Assembly: GCA_041394905.1 (NCBI GenBank)
Contig: JAWKHJ010000005.1
Coordinates: forward strand, 62,001-126,000
Direction: 5' to 3'
DNA: 64,000 nt
From: RI-231 sp041394905
GTDB lineage: Bacteria; Acidobacteriota; Terriglobia; Bryobacterales; UBA6623
Position numbers and translations under genes: made by a program. The notes beneath the pieces are model-generated. The model searched no databases. It had not been told where the DNA came from and saw only the letters and a list, made by a program, of their open reading frames with translations. Positions 55,985-63,491 of this stretch are shown here, in pieces (position 1 is the first letter of the stretch; every line of letters begins with the position of its first letter).

Positions 55985-56266
55985 TTACCAGCGGCGACCG
56001 CCGCCGCCGCCCGTGCGCTCCGGCCGGGGGCGCGCTTCGTTGACGTTGAGCGAGCGACCGTCGAGCATCGTGCCGTTGAGGCTGTCGATGGCGGTCTGCG
56101 CCTCGGTCGCGTCCGCCATTTCGACGAACCCAAAGCCGCGCGGCTGGCCGGTGTCACGATCCGTCACCAAGTGCACGGAATTGACATCGCCATAAGCGGT
56201 GAATGCTTCGCGGACGGTGTGTTCATCCGAATTGAAGCTGAGATTTCCGACAAAAAGTCGTTTCAT
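55985..56266 (-). CDS. Glycine-rich RRM RNA-binding protein
   Basis: The 93-residue protein is one RNA recognition motif: RNP2 LFVGNL (4-9) and RNP1 RGFGFVEM (43-50), then a short tail with a Gly stretch (ERTGGGGGRRW). Such small RRM proteins in cyanobacteria and other bacteria are RNA chaperones, often cold-induced. AGGAGG (mRNA sense) lies seven bases before the ATG and can be masked by a hairpin with a leader segment at 56316-56323. It has its own promoter (56385-56413) and terminator, so it is a single-gene unit. Confidence 0.92.
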   Translation of the reverse strand: MKRLFVGNLSFNSDEHTVREAFTAYGDVNSVHLVTDRDTGQPRGFGFVEMADATEAQTAIDSLNGTMLDGRSLNVNEARPRPERTGGGGGRRW

Positions 56267-56273
56267 TACTTTT

Positions 56274-56323
56274 CCTCCTGTAAGGAACCTGGAATGCGAG
56301 CGAGGGGCAGAGCGGACAGGAGG
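56274..56323 (-). promoter_or_regulatory. Leader hairpin that can mask the RRM gene ribosome-binding site
   Basis: On the mRNA, CCUCCUGU (from 56323-56316) is the exact complement of ACAGGAGG (56281-56274), which contains the Shine-Dalgarno AGGAGG. One flanking U-A pair can extend the helix to nine pairs. The loop is 34 bases. Folding would hide the ribosome-binding site; opening by temperature or protein binding would release it. Function is inferred. Confidence 0.6.
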
Positions 56324-56384
56324 ATCAGTACGAGAGATCGAACGAGTCAGCGTGGTCCTAGCGGCGTTACAAGTTTACACGTCC

Positions 56385-56413
56385 ATACTAACAGAAAATC
56401 ACGGCAGAGCCAA
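56385..56413 (-). promoter_or_regulatory. Promoter for the RRM gene
   Basis: On the minus strand a -35 TTGGCT (56413-56408) and an extended -10 TGTTAGTAT (TAGTAT at 56390-56385) have a 17-base spacer. Transcription would start near 56378, giving a leader of about 110 bases. Confidence 0.6.
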
Positions 56414-56588
56414 CCAAATCGCCTGGGCCTAGCGAGCAAGAAATGGTGAATAAAGTTCCAACGCGAGTCGATTCTTCCGCCCCTGAGGGGTTACAGCCGT
56501 GCGCAAGCAGCCGAGTAAGCCTCCCGGTTCCCGCCACTTCCGTTGAAAACGCAACGAATGGCGCCTGCATTGCATCGACGCTGCAGCA

Positions 56589-57462
56589 ATGAGACTCGCG
56601 ATGATTCTCGCCTGCTTGGCGGCAGCCCCTTGCTGCAAGCGCAAGAGGCCAACCCACTTCAGCACCTGCCCTCAGGGCGTGATGCTTCGAAGGACACTTC
56701 CCCCTTTACAAGGTCAACGTCGTGGCCCGGTCCACACAGGCCGTCAACTACGGGCATCGCGCGGTGCCGACCAAGATCGACTTCGCCGGCACCGTGCTGC
56801 GCCCACAAGCCGACGGGCACGCAAGAATCCAAGCCGAGCGCGGCGTGGTCGAGGTGACCGCGAAGCTCGACGACCTCGGCGACCCGCAGGCATTCGGGCG
56901 CCAGTACTTGACCTACGTGCTGTGGGCAATCACGCCGGACGGCCGCGCGCAGAACCTTGGCGAGCTGATCACCAACCCAGGCTACGACGCCAAGATCGAG
57001 ACCGCGACCCAACTACAAACCTTCGCGCTCATCGTCACCGCAGAACCCTACTACGCCGTGACGCATCCCAGCGATGTCGTCGTGATGGAGAATGTCATCC
57101 GGCCTGACACCGCCGGCCGGATTCAGACCGTCGATGCCAAGTACGAGTTGCTCAAGCGCGGGGAATACACCTTCGACCGTGAAGCCGCCGTCGAGCGAGA
57201 GGAGCGCCCTGGGCGCAAGGTTTCTCAACGAGAGTACGAGTCCTTGGTTGAGCTCTATCAAGCGCGCAACGCTGTACAGCTCGCCGCTGCGAATGGCGCG
57301 GAGACGCATGCCAGCGACACACTCGCTCGGGCCCGCGAGCAGCTCGCCAACGCCGAACGCGCCTACGAAAGCTCGCCAAAGAGCCGCTCTGTGGTTACCC
57401 TCGCGCGCGAAGCCACGCAAACGGCGGAAGATGCAAGACTGATTGCGGCGCGGAAGAAGTAA
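56589..57462 (+). CDS. Secreted protein with C-terminal DUF4398-like helical region, two frameshifts near the start
   Basis: ATG 56589 begins a signal peptide (RLAMILACLAAAP). Near 56630 the frame shifts to LLQAQEANPLQHLPSGRDASKDTSP, then near 56708 to YKVNVVARSTQAVNYGHRAVPTKIDFAG, which runs to the stop. The middle part is beta-rich (GTVLRPQADGHARIQAERGVVEVTAKLDDL ... LTYVLWAITPDGRAQNLGEL). The C-terminal ~70 residues form a charged helical hairpin (ETHASDTLARAREQLANAERAY) like DUF4398. The function is unknown; it is probably periplasmic. Confidence 0.6.
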
Positions 57463-57466
57463 GGGA

Positions 57467-58195
57467 TTAGATCCCAAACGCCCGCAGATCCTCGCGCGTC
57501 GAGCATTCGCTCGCGCGCGGCGCGCCAAACGGAAAGTCCTCTTTCTGGAACGCCCGCGCCTGAGCGGCCTGTTCTTCTAAGACATGCTCGCGGCTCGGGA
57601 ATTCCACGAGCTCCGCTTCCATCCACTTCGGCTCGATTCGGCCGGCTATATCGGCGCCGTCGATATAAGAGTCCGCGTGCTCGAGCATTACCCAGACAGC
57701 CGGCAAGATCTGGCCCCAGAAAGCCGCGCGGCCCTTGTCCATCTCAGCAAGCGTGAGCGAGAGCGCACAATCGATGCGGGCATGAATGAGCTCAGCCGGA
57801 ACGCATTGGTCGTAGTCTGGACGCCCGCAATACCAGGCTTCGTGCCAAACGTAGGCGGCGCGACATCCGTCGGGCCGGTAAGGGTGGACTCCGCAGTTGT
57901 GCTTGTCGAGGAACACGCACGAGCCAAGGTCGAGCAGGGCGTCGAGCGCTTGCTCAGGCGGCGCGGGCAAGGCACGCGCAAGAGCCGCCATGCGGCCGGC
58001 GATCGCGTCGCGGACGTCCTTGAAGTCCGACCGCTCCCGCAAGCCTTCCACCAACCGCAAAGCTTCGGCGGACGTCATCACCACCGTCATGCGACGGCAA
58101 CAGCGGTCGCAGCCTGGCCCGGCAACTGGGATGCCCCAACGTCGGCTCCAGCCTTCGAGCAATGCTTCAATGCGAACGTCGAGAGGGGACTTCAA
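57467..58195 (-). CDS. YkgJ-family cysteine cluster protein
   Basis: From TTG 58195, whose first bases overlap the upstream HIT stop (TTGA), the product has 242 residues. Cysteines appear as GPGCDRCCRRM, LGSCVFLDKHNCGVHPYRPDGCRAAYVWHE, AWYCGR and YDQC, the zinc- or iron-binding cluster of YkgJ/UPF0153 proteins. PYRPDGCR is the family hallmark. The function is not known; some members are linked to metal-dependent modification. A longer start inside the HIT gene (58267) is possible but would overlap it out of frame. Confidence 0.75.
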   Translation of the reverse strand: MKSPLDVRIEALLEGWSRRWGIPVAGPGCDRCCRRMTVVMTSAEALRLVEGLRERSDFKDVRDAIAGRMAALARALPAPPEQALDALLDLGSCVFLDKHNCGVHPYRPDGCRAAYVWHEAWYCGRPDYDQCVPAELIHARIDCALSLTLAEMDKGRAAFWGQILPAVWVMLEHADSYIDGADIAGRIEPKWMEAELVEFPSREHVLEEQAAQARAFQKEDFPFGAPRASECSTREDLRAFGI

Positions 58196-58754
58196 CGGAT
58201 GAGCACGATCTCGGCCAGATCGCGATCCAGGTGGACGCAATACTGACCGTCCTTGGGATGCACCCACATGCCCTTCTCCGCGCCCACGTAGCCGGAAACT
58301 CGCCCGGGTTGCTGTAGACGGTTCCGCCCTCGTCCACCACCTCGGGGCTCAGCGGTCCCATGTGGATGTGGGCGTGGCACTGTGTCCGGAAGAAGTAGCT
58401 GTTGTGCGCGAGCCCCCAGCGCTCGCCGAAAAGCTCGCGGGCACGGGCGATGGCAGCGGTCCAAACGCGCTCACGCTGCTCGGGCGGCATCTCGCCCACG
58501 GCCTGTAAGCCGCCGTCGTGGGCTTTGGGTAGCGCCAAATAGCGATTCGGCTTGGCGGGGTTGATGTCCTTGAGGAAATAGACGTCGTCCGTCTGATCCT
58601 CGGCGGTGCGGCAAAGCGAACAGACGCGCGCGCTCATCGTCGCTGCCGGGTCGGCGTGGTCGCATGGGCAACCCACCACGGGCAGCGGCGGATTCGCCGA
58701 CATCATGAAGCCGCCGAGCAGGAAAATCGCCAGCGCACCGATCCGCGCAATCAC
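58192..58754 (-). CDS. Secreted HIT-like protein, one frameshift
   Basis: GTG 58754 starts a protein with a signal peptide (ARIGALAIFLLGGFMMSA). A CPCDH/CSLC cysteine pair region follows, then a histidine-triad-like fold (YFLKDINPAKPNRYLALPKAHDGG, CHAHIHMGPLSPEVVDEGG). HAHIHMG provides the His-x-His-x-His core of HIT hydrolases, although export is unusual. Near 58300 the frame shifts; the proper ending is YVGAEKGMWVHPKDGQYCVHL to TGA 58192-58194. It starts five bases after the stop of the preceding membrane protein gene; TAAAAT lies seven bases before the GTG. Confidence 0.65.
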
Positions 58755-58759
58755 GAGTT

Positions 58760-59584
58760 TTATTTTAGAAGACCGGCGTGGGGCATCTTTGAGTCGGCTT
58801 TTGCGCCGGGAGTGCCTTCGGCCGGTGGCTCGGGCGGCGGGAAGTTGGCGAGCTTGGATTTTTCCGCGTCCGGCATCGCCTCATACGCCCGGTTCAGAGA
58901 GCCAAGCGAAATCGCCCCACGCTCTTGCAAGGCCGCCGTATGCATCGTCTGCAAAGCTTGGCCATATTCGGAGCCCACCGAGAACATCGGCGCTTCGCCG
59001 AAAACAAAAACCTTAAACGCATCGGTCACGCGCTCGGCCCAATTGCGCGCCAGCCACTTGGGATCGGTCTGCCCGCTGAGCGTCACATCGCCCTGGGTGA
59101 GTTGGATGAGCACGCGGCGACCGGTTCCGTCCGGATTGTCCTGCACAATCGCGGGCAACTCCGAGGAATCCACGTCCAGGGTGACCACGCGGCCGGGTTC
59201 GTCGACGAGATCCTGCACCGCTCCTTCAAGCGCAGCCACCACTTCCTTCGCCCTGGCGGCGCTGCCGCCCTGCATCGGGTCGTCAATCTGGAACACCGAG
59301 ACTTGATTGACCTTGATGGCGATCGGCACGCCCTCAGTCAGCCCCTGGTTGGGTAGCAACTCGTAGGTAATCTCAGGCGGCGGCAACTCGACGTTGATGC
59401 TTCCGCGCTCGAGGTAGAGGATCAACCCCATCACACCTAGGAACAGCAAGAACGCAGCTAAGAAAACCGGCTGCTTCAGCGTCTCCTTGAGGCTCTTACC
59501 CTTGGCGCGTTCGCCAAAGGCAAGCTCTTCAGGCGCTTGGAAGCCCTCGGAAACAGCAGCATGGGAGGTATCTGGTGAGCTCAT
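58760..59584 (-). CDS. Single-pass membrane protein of unknown function
   Basis: The 274-residue protein has a cytoplasmic N-terminus, one membrane helix (FLAAFLLFLGVMGLILYL, ~41-58) and an external domain. That domain contains EGVPIAIKVNQVSVFQIDD, RRVLIQLTQGDVTLSGQTD and PKWLARNWAERVTDAF. The C-terminus is Pro/Ala-rich. I do not recognise the family. GCTACAAT (minus strand, 59610-59603) lies 18 bases before the ATG as a likely -10. It heads a three-gene operon with the HIT-like and YkgJ genes. Confidence 0.6.
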   Translation of the reverse strand: MSSPDTSHAAVSEGFQAPEELAFGERAKGKSLKETLKQPVFLAAFLLFLGVMGLILYLERGSINVELPPPEITYELLPNQGLTEGVPIAIKVNQVSVFQIDDPMQGGSAARAKEVVAALEGAVQDLVDEPGRVVTLDVDSSELPAIVQDNPDGTGRRVLIQLTQGDVTLSGQTDPKWLARNWAERVTDAFKVFVFGEAPMFSVGSEYGQALQTMHTAALQERGAISLGSLNRAYEAMPDAEKSKLANFPPPEPPAEGTPGAKADSKMPHAGLLK

Positions 59585-59906
59585 CGAACGGTCCCGACTC
59601 GAATTGTAGCGCGGCGCGCAAGCCGCCTCGGCCGCAAGTTTCGCGGCGTTCTGATGGGTGAGACGCGCCCGCGCCGGTTCGCGTTGCCTCCCTTCGCAAA
59701 GCCTAGCTCAGGTTTCCGGCATAAGCTCGGGTGCGGGAAACCTCTTAGGCCAACGTAGGCAAAAGTCGCCCGGTAGATCGTAGCGAAACCCGGTAGTAGG
59801 ACTCCCAGTTGAAGGCCATAATCGGCCTTGTACAGAGAGGCGTCGCCTTCGTGCGGCGGGGTATACATTGCTTTCGCACAACCCATCATTTGGCGCCGGG
59901 ACTGCT
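59585..59906. other. Divergent intergenic region with spaced direct repeats
   Basis: CCCGGTAG occurs twice, at 59769-59776 and 59789-59796, exactly 20 bases apart, so both copies face the same side of the helix. A palindrome AAGGCC-ATAATC-GGCCTT lies at 59812-59829. The minus-strand -10 for the membrane protein gene is at 59603-59608. A minus-strand frame across 59581-59889 has no protein-like features. The region may hold a regulator site or a structured leader. Confidence 0.45.
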
Positions 59907-61769
59907 GTGGCGCCGGACGTCATTCTTCTAAAACGCGCTGTCTTGGCGTTTCGCTCCGGGGACAAGCAGACCGCTCGCGATTTGCTGACCGAGGCGGCGG
60001 GGCACAACCCCGAGAACGAATTGGTGTGGTTGTGGCGCGCATCGGCGGCGAGGACGCGCGGAGAGGCCTTCGAGGCGGTTTCACGGGTTCTCGACATCAA
60101 TCCGGAGAACGAGAAAGCGCTCAAGTGGATCGAGAAGCTACGTCCGATCAACGGCGCAACGCAGACCGAGCAAAACCACGTTCACAGCTCGAACGGCTCA
60201 CACGCGCTTGTCCAAGAGAGCGAGAAGGACGAGTCAGCGGATGTTGAGGAAGCAGCGCACGCGCCCGAGCAGAGCGAGGAACAGATCGAGGCCGAAACTG
60301 ACCGAGCGGGCGACGAAGAGCGCATTGAAGCGCACCCGGAGACCGAGTCTGTCGAGGAAACAGCGCCCGTTCAGCGAGAAGAAGAGGCTCCGGAAGAGAC
60401 GGCCACGGCCGTCGAGGAGCGCGAAGATGAATCCGAACCCGTCCGAGAGGAAGCCGAAGACCGTCTGGCCGCCCTCGAAGCCGATCTGGGTCTCAGCGGA
60501 GAACGTCTAAGCAGGGACAACGCGCGCGACAACCGCCACATCGAGGGCTACGGCTGGGGCTTGGCCGCAGAGGAAAGGGCGGAAGTCCCCTCCGGTGAGG
60601 ACGACTCGGACAATGACGTTTGGGGCCGTCTGACGCAAGCCATCGAGGAAGCGCAGCAGGAAGAACAAGACGATGAGCAGGAGTCGAACCAAGACCCGCT
60701 CGTCGCGCTGCTCGACGATCGACAACGTACCGCAATTGCCGACGAGCAGGAAGAAGAGGAGCAGGAAGAAGAGGAGTCCGCCGTCACGGAGGAGCTCGAA
60801 ACAGAGGCGGCCAGCGCCCCCGAACGCCCCGCACCCGTCGGCAAACCACGTCCCCAAGAGCGAGACGAAGAGGACGTCTGGGCCTCACTCGGAATGGCGG
60901 GCATGGGCGAGCACTCGGACGACGAAGAGCCGCAACCTCTGGCCAAAGCCGCAGCAGCAGGCGCAGACGAGGATCTCGAGGTTGGCATGGCCGATGTCTC
61001 CGAAGCGGTGCAAGCGGCTGCCACCAAATCGGCGGAGCCGGCTACGCCGGATTACATTGCGCCCGACGACGAGGATGAAGAGGAAACGGCCTGCTTCATC
61101 TGCGAGAAGTATGCCCAACCGCAGGAAGGGTTCTGTTCTGCGTGCCGCGCCATCGTCGACCTGAAACTACTCGACTCGGCGCCACGCCACGAAGGCGCCG
61201 ACCGAGCACAGCTCATCGCCGCGCTGGATCGAGTACGCGAGAAGATCGCCGACGACCCGTCTCCGAAGCACTACGTGCGTGCTGCGCTGGTGTGCCTCAA
61301 CCTGCGCCAATCGCAGCAGGCGCTCGGCTATCTGCGCGAGGCCTGCCGCCTGCGTCCGCACGATCACCAACTCGTCGGCTACTACGACAAGCTGGAGAAA
61401 CGTCCGCTGATCCTCGCCGTGGACGACAGCAAGACGGTCCAAAAGATGATCTCGACCGTCCTCGAGAAAGAGTCTTACCGCGTACTCCAGGCCGAGGACG
61501 GCCTTAGCGCGCTGGCCAAGCTCGACGAGGAGATGCCGGCGCTGATCCTGCTCGACATCACTATGCCGCGCATGGACGGCTACCAGGTGTGCAAAGTCAT
61601 CACAGGCAATGACGCCACCAAGCACATCCCCGTCATCATGCTCTCGGGTAAGGATGGCTTTTTCGACAAGGTGCGCGGCAAGATGGTCGGAGCCTCAAAC
61701 TACATCACCAAGCCGTTTGACCCGAACGAGCTGACCAAGACGATCGGCAAGTTCTTGAAGAAGAACTAA
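59907..61769 (+). CDS. TPR / acidic linker / zinc-ribbon / receiver-domain protein
   Basis: From GTG 59907 the product has about 620 residues; TTG 59868 is an alternative. An N-terminal TPR pair (VILLKRAVLAFRSGDKQTARDLLTEA, VSRVLDINPENEKALKWIEKL) leads to about 300 residues very rich in Glu and Asp. A four-cysteine ribbon CxxC...CxxC follows (CFICEKYAQPQEGFCSAC, ~396-413), then another TPR-like pair. A C-terminal receiver has acidic residues in LAVDDSKTVQKM, phospho-Asp in LILLDITMPRMDG and Lys in NYITKPF. The receiver is like PilG/PilH or CheY. No output domain is present, so it likely acts by protein contact. Confidence 0.8.
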   Translation: MAPDVILLKRAVLAFRSGDKQTARDLLTEAAGHNPENELVWLWRASAARTRGEAFEAVSRVLDINPENEKALKWIEKLRPINGATQTEQNHVHSSNGSHALVQESEKDESADVEEAAHAPEQSEEQIEAETDRAGDEERIEAHPETESVEETAPVQREEEAPEETATAVEEREDESEPVREEAEDRLAALEADLGLSGERLSRDNARDNRHIEGYGWGLAAEERAEVPSGEDDSDNDVWGRLTQAIEEAQQEEQDDEQESNQDPLVALLDDRQRTAIADEQEEEEQEEEESAVTEELETEAASAPERPAPVGKPRPQERDEEDVWASLGMAGMGEHSDDEEPQPLAKAAAAGADEDLEVGMADVSEAVQAAATKSAEPATPDYIAPDDEDEEETACFICEKYAQPQEGFCSACRAIVDLKLLDSAPRHEGADRAQLIAALDRVREKIADDPSPKHYVRAALVCLNLRQSQQALGYLREACRLRPHDHQLVGYYDKLEKRPLILAVDDSKTVQKMISTVLEKESYRVLQAEDGLSALAKLDEEMPALILLDITMPRMDGYQVCKVITGNDATKHIPVIMLSGKDGFFDKVRGKMVGASNYITKPFDPNELTKTIGKFLKKN

Positions 61770-61828
61770 CGGCGCTCCAGTACGCGGGGAACGCACGGAA
61801 TCCGCCGAACCTTCTATGATGCAGGGCG

Positions 61829-62377
61829 ATGGAGGCGCAACCGTTTCGCGCTCTGACGCTCGCCAAAGCCTATGACGCCATCGGCCGTGTACCGGCCTGC
61901 GTCGTGCTCGAGAATATCCGCAGTCTCTACAACGTAGGCTCGTTTTTCCGCACCGGAGACGCCGCCGGCCTCGAAAAGCTGTACCTGAGCGGCTACACCG
62001 GCTTCCCGCCGCATCGCGGAATCGCAAAGGTCGCTTTGGGCGCGGAAGACTCCCTGCCCTGGGAGCGCGCCGAGGACCCGGTCGCTTTAGTCGACAATCT
62101 GCGGGCGCAAGGCCGCCAGATCGCCGTGCTCGAAACGGTTCCGCGCGCAGTTGACCTCTACGACTGGAATCCAGAGTTCCCGCTCGCCGTCGTGTTTGGC
62201 AACGAGGTAGAGGGCGTCACGCCGGCGCTGTCCGAGCTCGCCGACATCCACGTACGCATCCCGATGCTAGGCGCCAAACAATCCCTCAATGTTGCCGTTG
62301 CGGGCGGCGTCGTGGTTTTCGAACTGCTGCGCAAGTACCGCGCGTTGCACGAGTGCGCGTCCCGGCTGGCGGGCTGA
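61829..62377 (+). CDS. SpoU/TrmH-family RNA 2'-O-methyltransferase
   Basis: The 182-residue SPOUT enzyme carries the three family motifs: NIRSLYNVGSFFRTGD, AVVFGNEVEGV and IPMLGAKQSLNVAVAGGVVVFELL. These form the trefoil knot that binds SAM and the catalytic Arg. It methylates a ribose 2'-OH in tRNA or rRNA; with no N-terminal extension the target is uncertain. TATGAT at 61815-61820 lies eight bases before the ATG. Confidence 0.9.
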   Translation: MEAQPFRALTLAKAYDAIGRVPACVVLENIRSLYNVGSFFRTGDAAGLEKLYLSGYTGFPPHRGIAKVALGAEDSLPWERAEDPVALVDNLRAQGRQIAVLETVPRAVDLYDWNPEFPLAVVFGNEVEGVTPALSELADIHVRIPMLGAKQSLNVAVAGGVVVFELLRKYRALHECASRLAG

Positions 62378-62390
62378 AATCCCCCTCGCA

Positions 62391-63491
62391 ATGCGCATTG
62401 CTCTCGATTCGACTCCGCTGATCGAGCCCTACGGCGGTATTCCCTGCTATGTCACCGAACTGGCTCTAGCGCTGGCCGAGCTCTTGCCCGATGACGAAAT
62501 TCACCTGCTGAGCGACCAGGAAGAGTTGTACCTCGACGAACGCCTGCTGGCACAGGCCAACGTACACACCGAACCCGCGGCGGGCCCTCGATTCGGCGGG
62601 AAGTGGTGGAGTTTGGCGCTGCCGCTCGAGCTGCGCCGACGCCGCATCGACGTGTTCCACGGCACAAACTTCGAAGTCCCTTACTGGTCGTTCGCCCCCA
62701 GCGTGGTCACGCTGCACGATCTGTCGCCCTGGCATGATCCGCCAGTCAGGCCCCGGGGCTCGGAGCACGTGCGCAAGCGCGCGCCCGGCTCGCTCGAAAG
62801 GTCCCGGCTGGTGCTGACTCCCACCGAAGCCATCCGCACGGAAGCATGCGCGAAGTTTGGGCTCGATCCGGCGAAGGTCATCGCGATACCTCACGGCGTG
62901 AAGGACAGCGCCCCTGACGCCCATCAAGCAAGCGCCGCAGAGATTGAGAGCCGCCTCGACGAACTCGGCGTCCAACCGCCGTTTGTGCTTTACCTCGGGG
63001 CCGCCGGGGAGCGCAAGAATTTGAGAACAGCGCTGGCAGGATGGCTCCTGGCGCGCGGCGAGGCGCCCAACCTCGGCCTAGTGCTGGCAGGTCCCGGTAC
63101 GGAAGCCTTTCGAGGCGGCGACGACGGCCTTACGGCTCTTGGGCCTGTACCGCAACGGGACGCGCGGGCGCTGCTGGCAGCCGCTTCGGCGTTCGTCTAT
63201 CCTAGTTATTACGAAGGATTTGGGCTACCCGTCGTCGAAGCGATGCGCGCCGGCGCGCCCGTAGTGGTCTCGTGTGATCCCGCCCTGCTCGAGACCGTTG
63301 GAGACGCCGCTCTCACGGCCGACGCGGAATCCCCCGAGCAATGGCGTCAGGCGATTCTCGAAATCGTTTCCAAGCCCGAGTTGGCGGCGGAGTTGCGCAA
63401 ACGGGGGCTTGCGCGCGCCTCTCATTTCCACTGGCGCAGCACTGCGGAGCAGACGCGCGCGGCGTATGAAAGGGCGATCCGGAGAAGCTGA
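62391..63491 (+). CDS. Glycosyltransferase family 4-type enzyme
   Basis: The 366-residue GT-B protein has the N-terminal RIALDSTPLIEPYGGIPCYVTELALAL and IDVFHGTNFEVPYWS. The C-terminal nucleotide-sugar site is AASAFVYPSYYEGFGLPVVEAMRAGAPVVVS, with the EGFGLPVVEA motif of retaining family 4 transferases. KVIAIPHGV and LYLGAAGERKNL mark the domain junction. It probably adds a hexose to a surface glycan or lipid carrier. It lies 13 bases after the TrmH gene and overlaps the next glycosyltransferase start by 26 bases. Confidence 0.88.
   Translation: MRIALDSTPLIEPYGGIPCYVTELALALAELLPDDEIHLLSDQEELYLDERLLAQANVHTEPAAGPRFGGKWWSLALPLELRRRRIDVFHGTNFEVPYWSFAPSVVTLHDLSPWHDPPVRPRGSEHVRKRAPGSLERSRLVLTPTEAIRTEACAKFGLDPAKVIAIPHGVKDSAPDAHQASAAEIESRLDELGVQPPFVLYLGAAGERKNLRTALAGWLLARGEAPNLGLVLAGPGTEAFRGGDDGLTALGPVPQRDARALLAAASAFVYPSYYEGFGLPVVEAMRAGAPVVVSCDPALLETVGDAALTADAESPEQWRQAILEIVSKPELAAELRKRGLARASHFHWRSTAEQTRAAYERAIRRS

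Larger units (their letters stand above)
56267..56588. other. Divergent intergenic region (322 bp)
   Basis: This gap between the RRM gene (minus) and a secreted-protein gene (plus) holds the RRM leader hairpin at 56274-56323 and its promoter at 56385-56413. The ~175 bases beyond show no clear element for the plus-strand gene. A minus-strand frame across 56388-56657 lacks a plausible start or protein-like composition. Confidence 0.5.

Noticed and set aside
56388..56657. Minus-strand 89-residue frame upstream of the RRM gene
   Set aside because: It spans the RRM promoter, has no ribosome-binding site and has an odd composition.
59740..59830. Known riboswitch upstream of the receiver gene
   Set aside because: I compared it by eye with c-di-GMP, glutamine, cobalamin and SAM riboswitch cores and found no convincing match; a covariance search would be needed.
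59581..59889. Minus-strand 102-residue frame in the divergent gap
   Set aside because: No domain or export features; the downstream end is Arg-rich in a way typical of noncoding GC-rich DNA and it overlaps the next gene start.
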